From Polysphondylium violaceum (Eukaryota > Evosea > Eumycetozoa > Dictyosteliales > Dictyosteliaceae): a stretch of 64,000 bases of DNA. The translations under genes and the position numbers were made by a program. The DNA lies in NCBI GenBank assembly GCA_000277445.1, contig AJWJ01000033.1, positions 1-64,000 on the forward strand, given 5' to 3'. Below are positions 23,700-33,182 of the stretch, piece after piece. The first letter of the stretch is position 1. Every line of letters starts with the position of its first letter. The notes beneath the pieces were generated by a model. The model had not been told where the DNA came from. It saw only the letters and a list, made by a program, of their open reading frames with translations, and ran no database searches.

Positions 23700-23855
23700 A
23701 AACTTATTTTAAGTATCCTAAAACAATTCTATTCTATCACAATGATATGTGAGTCCAACAGCCACTCTTCCCAAATTAAGTTAAGATGAGTGGTTGTCGG
23801 ATTCACCGGTTATTGTGATAGAATAGAACTGTTTAAGGAGACTTAAAATAAGTTT
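23700..23855. repeat. 156-bp imperfect foldback (long inverted repeat)
   Basis: The outer arms 23700-23743 and 23812-23855 are 44 bases each and match in 41 positions as inverted repeats (ends AAACTTATTTTAAGT and ACTTAAAATAAGTTT). Inside them, GTGAGTCCAACAGCCACTC (from 23749) can pair with GAGTGGTTGTCGGATTCAC (ending 23805), leaving a loop around CCCAAATTAAG. There is no ORF and no obvious target-site duplication. It could be a MITE-like element, a precursor of small RNAs, or a structured transcript. Confidence 0.75.
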
Positions 23856-24348
23856 GCATCTCTTAATTCCTGATTAGTGAGTTCAAAGGGAATCTGAAAC
23901 ACAAGATCTTTGTTAATTTTCTAATAAACACATGGGGGAAAGTTTTTCACCAATTTGGGGGTATTTAAAAGGGTCATAACCCTCTGGTAATGTTTAGGTA
24001 TGGAGATATTTAAATTAAGAGCTTATATGTTTAATAACACTCGAAAAAAGAAGATATCAAGAATTACAAGTACTCATTTATTGCACAACAAAGACAAAAC
24101 CACATTGAGTAATCAAGTGAATATTTTGGAATCTGTTTGAAACAATTAGAATGATATGGGTTAAATATGAATGATAATCTCTATGAAAGTTTATTCTTTA
24201 CACATTACTATTCTACATTTTTAATAAATATATAAATATATATGAAATAATAACCATAACAACAATAACTAATCACCAAACAACATTGCTACTGATTATT
24301 ATTATGATTATGATTATTAATATTATTTTAAATAACTAATAATATTAA

Positions 24349-25769
24349 TTATTCATTATCGCTGCCATCATCTTTTACATTTGATGAATTTGTTGTTGTT
24401 GTTGTAGTTGTAGTTGTGGTAGTTGTAGTAGTTGTAGTAGTACTAGTTGGTTTTTTAATAAAAGCTATAGGTTTTACTTCGGTAACTTGAACAATTCTAT
24501 TAATTCTATTTGTTTCATCTTCAAGTAACTCGCCCAACATTTCAATCTGTTGATACTCGGTCAATGACAAATCAATGACTTCTCTAGAGGGACCCCAAAG
24601 AGGAGCCAATTTACCAGTGGCAGCCTCTTGGACACGTTGTTGTAATTTACAAAGTTTAATTTGATGATCTTCCAAACTATCACGAAGCAATAAGAGATTC
24701 GATAGAAAAGAGTCGTTTTCTTGTTGCTTCACCATCTTTTCCAGAGCCATACGCTCCAATCGTTGGAGACGGAGTTCTTCATTATACATATTGAGTGTTT
24801 CTTCCAAACGGAATATCTTTTCAATGGTTTCTCTTTGCACGTCAGACACCTCCATCACCTTTTCAACGAGTTCCTCTGTTTCCGATTTTGATTGCTTCTT
24901 TCTGCCCTCGTAGGCATTGTAAAACATCGATGTATACAACATAACGGTACGCTCGTCGACAGCGCCACTCACAAGATCCTCTGCGTCTAGGATCTTGGGG
25001 ATGTTGAGATTCTTTTCTGCAAAATCAAACACAGCATTCAAACGAGCGATAGAGTCCACACCTGCCCCACCAAAACTATCGAGCAAGCTGCTATCCTGTG
25101 GATCGGAAAATGATTTTGCCATTTCCAAAAATGCCATACCATCTCTGAATCCAGATTTAAATTGAGTAACATTCATTCCGGTCATGTTGGAACACCATTT
25201 CAATAAATTATCCTCTGCCTCTCTTTCCGATGGATCCTTTTCTCTCTCGTTACTGCTGTTGCCATTATTATTTTGAGAGGGACCTTTAATACTCGATATT
25301 CTAAATTTTCTATACAATGTCCAAAGGAAACCGAAAATCATCTTTCTATTTCCATCATAAAAATCCTCTGCACCAGCACTTCTACTCTTTAGCTGAAGAT
25401 CGTCGTAAAGAAACGATAGTGCAATGTGAAGATTCTGAATCTTGTTTATTTTGTCTTTTGGATCTGAATTATATTTTCTCTTGCATTGTTTGCCTGATAT
25501 CAACTCTAGAAAATGAATCAATTTAACGCCATCTGCAAAATCGGTTGCTATATTCTCTACTTTTTCTCCTTTTTTAGATAACAATGTGTTTACCCAATTT
25601 GTAAATGCCTGTTTTTTTAAAATATATATGTGTGTGTGTTAAATTGATGATCACAATTAAATTAAATAGATCTATCAATGCTGTTGCTTACCTTTTCTTG
25701 TGCATCTTCCCATTTCTTTGCTGCCAATGCAGTGGCACTTGTGCTACCTCCAATATCAGATGTTGACAT
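24349..25769 (-). CDS. Cortexillin-family actin-bundling protein
   Basis: Exons 25769-25692 and 25608-24349 give 445 residues; D. discoideum cortexillins I and II are 444 and 441. Two calponin-homology domains fill residues about 20-245: KAFTNWVNTLLSKKGEKVENI...DGVKLIHFLELISGK, then DNLLKWCSNMTGMNVTQFKSGFRDGMAFLEM. LNIPKILDAEDLVSG-VDERTVMLYTS closes the second, with the cortexillin pattern. Residues about 245-390 form a heptad-rich coiled coil for parallel dimers. The C terminus is a Thr run and an acidic tail, without the basic PIP2-binding end of cortexillin I. The protein bundles actin in the cortex and cleavage furrow. Which paralogue it is cannot be settled here. Confidence 0.88.
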
Positions 25770-26694
25770 TATATTGATGTTTATATGTATATATGTTTAT
25801 ATGTGTGTTGTTGTATTTATATTTGAATGTGAATATGAGTATGTATTATGTGCTATATAGGTTAACCTTTTCCTCCACTGTTATCAAGAATACTATAGTT
25901 ATCTATTTTTAGATTTTATCTCGAGAAAAGAGAAAAAATTTTTAAAAAATAGTGAATGTCTATCAAAAGAGAGTATTTGTAGTTTATAAATGAGTGAGCG
26001 TAAGAATCAAGTTGTGTATTTGTAAACAACACTCTGAGAAATCTAAGTATACCACAAAACGATCGTTTATAAGAATTTTAAAATTAATAAAAAAAAAAAA
26101 AAAATAAAAAAAGGCATCCCCACCCAACACCAAAAAAATCACATGATTGATTCACATAAAAAGTTAGTGTTGTAAAAAAACAGCAGTTTTTCATACCTCT
26201 TCACCTTTATTTTTTTAAACAGCAATACTTTCAGATGATTGTTGGGGTGTTTGTAAAGATATTTTTAATCAAGATTGCGTTATGTGTGTATATGAATCTG
26301 TGTGTTATGTATTTATATTTGTACAACATTACGATGGAAAAAAGGTAAATATGTAGAGTTATATGGTTAAGGGCTCTTTTTTTTAGATATCATTAAGGAT
26401 AGATCTTTACGTCTAAAAGAAAAAGATCCAATAACTTATAACCGTAAATATTTACTCTTTTAATGATTTTATAATATTTTTTAGGTCTTGGTGAAAAATT
26501 AATATCAATATCTCAAAGACATATTTTGAATACGGAGTCTCCGTGAATCAAGTCTGAAATTCTTGCTTTAAATCCCGATTTCTTTTAATATTTGAAAAGA
26601 TATTTATAATTTCTTGGAAATTTTTTAAAAAATTCAACAACTATAAATTGTCTGACAATTATTATTATTATTAATTAATTATAAACAACTAAAA
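25770..26694. other. Intergenic region, promoter side of cortexillin and GFA genes
   Basis: Between divergent starts. The first part is homopolymer-rich. 26330-26580 is less monotonous and holds a possible three-exon micro-gene, described separately. Confidence 0.4.
26334..26546 (+). CDS. Candidate 37-aa spliced micro-gene
   Basis: Exons 26334-26344, 26403-26443 and 26485-26546 can be joined through GTAAAT...GATAG and GTAAATA...TTTTTTAG to read MEKRSLRLKEKDPITYN, then RLGEKLISISQRHILNTESP, then stop. The composition is balanced and protein-like, in contrast with flanking A/T runs. The first acceptor is ambiguous (TTTTTTTTAG at 26386 would break frame), and both introns are very short. It may be a fragment of a longer gene or chance. 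Confidence 0.25.
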
Positions 26695-27111
26695 ATGGAT
26701 AGAAAAGGTAGCTGTGCTTGTGGTAAAGTTAAAGTAACATGTGAGATCTCCAACGAAGAGTGTGGTGTATGTCATTGTGGCACATGTGTTAAATGGAGTG
26801 CAGGTCCATTTATTTCAATCAAGGGTGTCAAGAATGTAAATTTTGTCGAGGGTGAACAGTATGTTAAACTCTTTGATTCATCATTTTGGGCCCAACGTGG
26901 TTTTTGCTCAGAGTGTGGCACTAGTTTATTCTACCAACTCAAACAATCCAAAGAGTATATAATGTCTTTGTTTTTGTTTGATGATATGGTTAAGCCCCAA
27001 TTAATCAGTCAAGTGTATATCGATAAGAAACCCTCTTGCTATGAATTCTCTAATCAGACAAGTATCAATTTAACCGAAGCTCAAATAATTGCTATGTTTG
27101 CTCCAAAGTAA
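26695..27111 (+). CDS. GFA/CENP-V domain zinc protein
   Basis: A single exon of 138 residues, nearly all one Mss4-like GFA domain. Zinc-binding cysteine groups are visible: GSCACGKV (residues 6-13), CGVCHCGTC (about 28-36) and GFCSECGTSLFY (about 77-88). The spacing matches glutathione-dependent formaldehyde-activating (GFA) family proteins. Most members have no proven activity, and the glutathione link comes from bacterial Gfa. The gene has no intron and resembles short bacterial GFA genes, so acquisition from bacteria is possible, but codon use is now amoeba-like. Confidence 0.88.
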   Translation: MDRKGSCACGKVKVTCEISNEECGVCHCGTCVKWSAGPFISIKGVKNVNFVEGEQYVKLFDSSFWAQRGFCSECGTSLFYQLKQSKEYIMSLFLFDDMVKPQLISQVYIDKKPSCYEFSNQTSINLTEAQIIAMFAPK

Positions 27112-27287
27112 ATGAATGAATACTTAATAAATGCATCCTTTCAATTATACACACACACACAACAGGTAATTATTATGTGAATGCCCGTATTTGAGAGATT
27201 CTGATTCCGATTGGGAAATGAATGGATTTTTAATTTTTAAATTTTAATTTTTTGTTTTTTTTTTTTAATTTTAAATTCAAAGCTGTC

Positions 27288-28317
27288 ATGTTCAAAAGAT
27301 TGATAAAGCAAACAAACACAACACTGTTATTGTCATCAATACAACCAAGAAATTTCAAGTTTAATCAATCTTTTTATTTAAATATGTCTACTAGTAGTAA
27401 TCAAGAATCAAATTTACATCCTGTTGCTAAAGGTTATCATGATAAAGATACAACAGACTCTTATAAAAAGGGCAGACCAACTATCCCTTTGGAAACTGTT
27501 ACTTTTATTAAAGATACCTTTAATTTGGATCCAAATGTAAAGGCTTTGGATTTAGCTGCCGGTATAGTATTGATATATTTGGTAGATGAGTACCTATGAA
27601 GATGTAACGTTGTCTAACAAAGATATAAAATAAAACACAATAGGAACAGGTAAATTTACAGAATTGATTGCAAAAGGAGGTTTCAAGGATATCTCTGCCA
27701 TTGAACCATCACCACAGTTTAGAGATGCTTGTGTTGAAGTGTTGGAGAATATAAAGAGCTCAATGTCACCAGACCTTGTCTATCAAGTAGAAGATGGTCT
27801 CTCAACTTCTATTCCAAGAGGAGATGAAAGTGTTGATGTATTATTTATCAGTCAAGCATTTCATTGGTTTGATTCGGTTGAATCAATTGTCGAGATCTCT
27901 AGAGTACTTAAAAAAGGCGGTGTCTTGGCTATGGTTTGGGCAGACATGGACAACTCAGTGCCATTGACCAAAGCATTGACAGACATTTTTCACGAAAAGT
28001 ATTATGATGGAAAAGCACCTCAATACAGAAGTGGAAAGTGGAAAAAAGTGTTTGAAGACTTGAAATCCAACCCCAAGCCCAACACCATTGATCCAGAATT
28101 AAAATTAAAAACCTTTTATTTCAATCACCATCTCAACAAAGAGATGATGATTGATAGGGCCATGAGCACCAGCTATATTGCAATGAAGACCAAGGAAGAA
28201 AAAGAACAAATATCTAAAGAGTTGGCAGAAGTGATGGACAAAGATCCTAGAAGTAGTGATGGCAAATACTTTGACCTCAAGTATGATGTTTGCTTATACT
28301 ACACCACCAAGCAATAG
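27288..28317 (+). CDS. SAM-dependent methyltransferase (type 11 family)
   Basis: Exons 27288-27561 and 27644-28317 give 315 residues. The intron cuts motif I, which reads ALDLAAG|TGKFTELIAKGGF when joined. AIEPSPQF supplies the acidic residue for SAM ribose, and ISQAFHWFDSVESIVEISRVLKKGGVLAMVW covers motifs II-III with the AFHWF signature of this subgroup. The substrate is unknown; homologues include small-molecule and trans-aconitate-like methyltransferases. The start (MFKRLIKQTNTTLLLSSIQPRNFKF) is basic and may target mitochondria; an internal ATG at 27384 (MSTSSNQ) would give a cytosolic form. Confidence 0.88.
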
Positions 28318-28525
28318 AATGTAATAATAATTTTAATAATAATAATAAAAATAAATACACATAAAATAAATTATGGATAATTTTACAAAAGTATGGGTAC
28401 ATATTTTATTTTGGTATTAGCATATTTTATATACCAATATTTGATAAGATATATAGATGAATAATATCAATATGGACGATATGATATTATTAGGTGATTG
28501 GTTTATTAATTAATCAATCAATGAA

Positions 28526-29545
28526 TTAATTATAACAACCTGGTAATGGAGCAAAATCATATTTCAATCCAATGAATGGGAAATTTAATTCAAGTAAATA
28601 GTATTCACCTTGAATGTAGAGATATTTCTTCAAACCAATCATAGAGACCAACTTTTTGAGTACTTCTAAAAATGAATGAGTTCTAAAATCAAATACTTCA
28701 TAAAAACTAATGATGTCGAGTTTGTGTACATCGTAGTCGACAAGTACTGGTTTTTGTGAATAGATATTTACATAATCTCTCTTTACAATGGTTGAACAAT
28801 TATATTGAACACCAACACTATTTAAAAATGCAAATGATGCATCTGCAAAATCATCACAAGTACTTGATTGAATGTATAATTCTTGATTGTAATTGTTCCA
28901 AACATCCCAAGTTTGATAAACTATAGATTGTGATAATGTTAGCAAATCATATATATATAACTAGCTTATGAACATTAACAACAACTTACTTGGATTTGAA
29001 TTGTTATAGGTGACCATCCATTGAGAGTATTTATTAAAGGTAGCACCATCGATAGTGGCCATATAGGTTTTTGAGGCGGTAGAATATACAGCTGGATCCC
29101 AATAGGTCGCGTTGACAAATGGTACAGCACAAACAATACCAGAGTTACACCATAAGATGTCTTTGGTACCGTTTACATATACAATATTTGGTACGGTGCC
29201 ATTACCAACCTCATAGAAAGCATCATATTCAGCTGTGTAATTTAAACCTGTAGTGAGATCATAGAATCCCACGGCAGAGTGATAGCCACCAAGCTTACCG
29301 AAAAAATTTCCAAACATACCTTCGAAAATGGGTGCTTGGAGGTAGTAGACCTGGATGACATTGGTGTCATCGACAGGTTCAAAGGGTGCTGGTGAGACGG
29401 GACAGTCCTCTCTTTGAATTCTTTGTTGACAGAGGACGGGATCGTTGTCTGGCAACGACTGATCCCTAGATTCGACCAACAGACAGCCTGTTGAACAACA
29501 TATTATTAAAATTAAATAAATAATAAATCGATTTGAAATCTTCAT
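28526..29545 (-). CDS. cln5: CLN5-like lysosomal protein (BMP synthase/thioesterase)
   Basis: Exons 29545-28990 and 28920-28526 give 316 residues. A signal peptide is clear (MKISNRFIIYLILIICCSTG), and several N-glycosylation sequons occur (NYT, NGT, NAT, NCS). Human CLN5, mutated in a neuronal ceroid lipofuscinosis, has a papain/NlpC-P60-like fold with a Cys-His pair. The corresponding residues appear here as H89 in GKLGGYHSAVGF and C207 in QSSTCDDFAD. Human CLN5 is reported as a bis(monoacylglycero)phosphate synthase in lysosomes, with thioesterase activity in vitro. D. discoideum has a secreted, glycosylated orthologue. The intron splits the codon in NP|IYQTW. Confidence 0.9.
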
Positions 29546-30051
29546 TTCCTGTGTAATCTATATAAATAAGTGTATTTATATATTTGTGTATTTATGGAAG
29601 AAAAGAGAAAAGAAAAAAAAAGAAAAAAACTACTCCTCTCTGGGGAACAGCTGCTAAGGTGGGAGGAAAAAAAAGGTGGGAAGTTTTTTTTCAATTTTTT
29701 TTTTTTCAATTTTTTTTTCATTTCGAATCTAATGAAGGAATGGGTGAAGATATTTTTGATGATGGCGTGTCTCTCAATCCTCAAAGAAAAAGTTTTTGAG
29801 TGAGGGGGTGTGTCTGTCTAAAAAAATACGATTTTTAAAAAATATCCTCTGTAATATTTGAGTTGTTTTTATTTTTCAGGGGTGAATAGTTAGAGAAAAA
29901 GTGGGGGTACATGCATAAATATGGTTATTGTTTGTTTGTGTTTGATGAATTATTATCTATATATATATATATATATATATATTTTTATACAAATTGTGGT
30001 GTCTGTGTTTAGTGGTTGTGTTGAATTATTTATATATCTTTTGTTTTTATT
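29546..30051. other. Intergenic region, promoter of cln5
   Basis: Contains purine/pyrimidine-skewed runs (29590-29730) and a (TA)n microsatellite around 29957-29981. The ORFs reported on both strands here are translations of those runs. Confidence 0.5.
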
Positions 30052-31194
30052 TTAAATATCATCATAATCATCATGATCTCTTAATATACTTGTATTTGTT
30101 ATTGATGTGGAAATTTGAGAATTGTTAAAATAAGCTTCATCCAAACTGTCACTTCTGACCATGGTGGTGGCAATGTTGGTGTCTACGGGCATGAGTTTGT
30201 GAGACAAGAGGGGATCAGTGTCAGAGTAGACTTGAGAGCCATTGGGTGAACTGCCAAATGAATCTGTTTTCTCTGCGTCCTCAATCTCTTTTTGAATCTT
30301 TTTGTTTCTTCTGTCGTAGTAGATCAATAACACCAACAACACAATGATTTGCACGAGGGCACTGAGATACGACAACCAGGTCGATATCGATTCCTTAGAG
30401 ACAAATATTAAAAAGTACAAGATGATCAGAGTGCCCGGGCCCTGAATACAGAGCATGGCGATTGAAAATGATCCCACAGATTTGGCTCGAATGGTTTTGT
30501 ATATCTGTGGCGACCATTGGACAAAGGTGATGATGGTCGATAAAATGCCCATGGCATAGCCCAGAGAATAGGTGGCCGATGAACACATGCCTGTGTGTGC
30601 TATTGTGATGGCCATCACCATCGGTATGATCAAGAGAAACGCCAACAGGCCCAAGAAAAAGAATTTTGATATCTTGTACTCTTTTTGGGCTGACGCTATA
30701 TCTTGTGGGTTTTCTTTTGATATAGATGCTATATCTCTAGGTGAAAATATTAAAAATAGTATATACAAAGGAAAGGTGAATACCCATAATGCAAATAATT
30801 GATAAAGTGATAAAAGTGATGGTGTGCATGCTGCTACTCCTAATACTGAGCATGCTTTAATTTGTGGATATTTTAATACAACTACAGTAGTATTAATTAT
30901 TAATATCAAAATGATGTCTATCTATCTACGCATAATATATAAGATACACATACAAGCATTCATTACAGCTGAAAATTGATTAACATTTCCTAAAAACATC
31001 CACAGATAACTGAGACCAAGAACTGATTTTGTTTTTATAATCTTTATATGTTGCGGTAATGTTGATGCAACACCGCCAAGAATCAAGAAAACGCCTAAAG
31101 CAATCTTGGCAGCATCCATATTAATCAATATAGATTCAAAATCTGATGAAGTCTCAGGTGGTGCTGTTCCATTTATACAAAATTTTGATGACAT
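30052..31194 (-). CDS. PQ-loop repeat membrane protein
   Basis: Exons 31194-30954 and 30881-30052 give 356 residues with about seven membrane helices. PQ-loop signatures occur twice: STLPQHIKIIKTKSVLGLS near residue 45 and FVQWSPQIYKTIRAKSVGSFS near 200. A related YPQIKACSVLG lies at the exon junction. The family (cystinosin, PQLC2, SWEET relatives) moves amino acids or sugars, often across lysosomal membranes. The cytosolic C terminus is Ser/Asp-rich. The acceptor CTGTAG at 30882 gives VMNA-FVLKYPQIKACS, the more natural sequence; an AG at 30918 is also in frame but would make a 36-nt intron. The substrate cannot be told from sequence. Confidence 0.85.
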
Positions 31195-32384
31195 TTTATG
31201 TTCATCTAACTATATCTATTTCTATACAATAATTGTGTGTGTCTGTTTGATGGTGTGTTGTTGCTGTTAATCTAGTATCTCAAGAGTTTGCTTTGACACT
31301 AGTTTATAAAAAAATAAAATAAAAAAACAAACTCTGCGTGAGTGTGTGCTAAAATGAATGGGAGGTAATGGTACGAAGGTGTAATGGTAATGGAATGTTG
31401 GTATTGATTCAATCAAAATGAAAAAATTAAAAAAAAAACAAAAAAAACTACCCCAGGATGGCAATATATGCTTTGTTGTTGTGAGTTGTGTTTGATAAAA
31501 CTAAAAAGAGTAGTGTAAAAATAAATACAATTATATACAGAGATAAAAAGAAAAAAAAAAAACAACCAAAAAAAGAACACACACTCTAGAGGGCCTCTTT
31601 TTTCCTAATCAAAACCTATACAATATAAATTGAATTGAATAATGAAATAAAAAACGTACAATTACAAAAAAAGACTGTAATCGTGGGGAAATAAAAAAAA
31701 TGAAAAAAATTAAAAAAAATGAAAATTTTCAAAAAAAAAACATTTTTATATGAGGGACACCTCTCACAGTTTACTACAATTTTTTTATTTAGAAATTGGC
31801 CCCGATATCTAAGGAATTTTTCTCTATCTCGAGATAGGGGCTCTATCTTTGGTTATTGAGAATGTAGGAGTGATTATTCAATGATCATTTTTAACACACT
31901 CATGATGAGAGGTAATATTTAATTTCATTTTCAACAAAATTACACATACACATAATACGTCATCAACTAAAAAAAAATAAAATAAAATAAAAAATATGAA
32001 AAAAAACTATGACTATTTCTAGTAATAGCAGTAGTTATTATAATTCAAAAATCCTCTTTATTCTAACAAACAAGGTAATTCGTCAGAATGAAAAAAAAAA
32101 AAGTTTAACAAAAATGAAAAAAAAATGACACAAATCACCCTTTTTTGGTAAAATTAATTTAATAAAAATAATTAATCTTTTACAATGAATTTATCAAGTT
32201 TGGTTTTTATAGATTCTACCTACTCTCTATTACTTTTTTTTGTTTGCTCCAACATTATTATATTATTCAATCACCCGTATTTAATAAACATATAATTATA
32301 TTATAATATTAATAATATACACTTCATCTATTTATTACGTTTTTAATACCCCCACCAACCCTATTTATCATTTTCAACACAACC
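31195..32384. other. Intergenic region
   Basis: Long, divergent promoter space with A/T runs. It has a 14-bp palindrome CTATCTCGAGATAG at 31824-31837. A short plus-strand ATG frame at about 32008 (MTISSNSSSYYNSKILF) ends at a GTAATT donor-like site but joins no exon I can find. Confidence 0.4.
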
Positions 32385-33089
32385 ATGAATGATCAAAAGT
32401 CTGTCTGCTATGCACCCAAGCTCTCACAAGAGTTAGAGAATGGTGAGCATAAAACCTATACATTTGAATCTGACCACTCAAAAGTATTTACTTTTGAAGG
32501 TGGAAAGATGTCAGAGAAAATAGAAAATCTCACCCCTCTGTCAATTAACAACAATAAAATTTTAGATGGCCCAGATGATAAGAAAAGCAAACAAATTTCT
32601 AAACCATTACCAAACACTCCATTAAAGAATCAACAACAACAACAACAACTCAAACCTATGGATCCATCTAGTGAAACTCCATTCAATACACCAAACACTC
32701 AATACTCCTCCCTTGATTTACAACTAGAGGATAAATCTCCTGCTGCCACAAAGAATGACCACAGTAATGTTGATTTTGGTAGATTCAAACAAGGTATTCA
32801 TGATAATTTGACAACAAAGAAACAAGATGATGCTCCTGCTGACAAAAACAAAGAAATTGCTGATGATCTTCATTTACAAACCTTACACAAGAATCCAAAT
32901 GTTGGAGCTGAGCAATTTTTCACTAGTTTCCAACAATACGTTCCAACCTCTGGTGAGACTACCTCTACCACTGCTGGTTCTGAAGATTTGAAGAATGATC
33001 AAAATTTACTTCCAAAAGAGGAACAAGACAAACCAATGAGTAAATCTCAACAAAAGAAAAACAAAAAGAAAAACAAGAACAAGAAATAG
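32385..33089 (+). CDS. Unknown Lys-rich protein, 234 aa
   Basis: One exon. The N terminus HKTYTFESDHSKVFTFEGG contains two near-repeats (TYTFESD, VFTFEGG). The middle is Pro/Gln/Asn-rich and probably disordered. A short ordered-looking segment lies at about 165-190 (NVGAEQFFTSFQQYVPTSG). The C terminus KSQQKKNKKKNKNKK is strongly basic and could be a nuclear or RNA-binding tail. No family recognised. It converges with the PI3-kinase gene, 93 bases apart. Confidence 0.75.
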   Translation: MNDQKSVCYAPKLSQELENGEHKTYTFESDHSKVFTFEGGKMSEKIENLTPLSINNNKILDGPDDKKSKQISKPLPNTPLKNQQQQQQLKPMDPSSETPFNTPNTQYSSLDLQLEDKSPAATKNDHSNVDFGRFKQGIHDNLTTKKQDDAPADKNKEIADDLHLQTLHKNPNVGAEQFFTSFQQYVPTSGETTSTTAGSEDLKNDQNLLPKEEQDKPMSKSQQKKNKKKNKNKK

Positions 33090-33182
33090 ATATTCCATTC
33101 CAATATAAATTAGTTTTCTTTAAATAAAAATTTAAATATTATACACTCTAAAATATTTAGAGTTACAATATTAAATTATTTT

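Larger units (their letters stand above)
23393..24348. other. Intergenic region with foldback sequences
   Basis: Contains the hairpin at 23564-23611 and the long foldback at 23700-23855. A 44-codon plus-strand ATG frame near 24000-24140 has no supporting features. Lying between the 5' end of ints11 and the 3' end of the cortexillin gene, it must include the ints11 promoter. Confidence 0.5.

Noticed and set aside
24000-24140. 44-codon plus-strand frame MEIFKLRAYMF...
   Set aside because: No family, splice sites or composition signal beyond chance.
29570-29803. Overlapping ORFs on both strands
   Set aside because: All come from one purine/pyrimidine-skewed stretch and lack real protein composition.
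30918-30953. 36-nt intron in the PQ-loop gene
   Set aside because: In frame, but an acceptor at 30882 gives a 72-nt intron of normal size and a better family sequence.
32008-32073. Possible first exon MTISSNSSSYYNSKILF... before the Lys-rich gene
   Set aside because: Has a donor-like end but no acceptor precedes the downstream ATG, so it cannot be joined.
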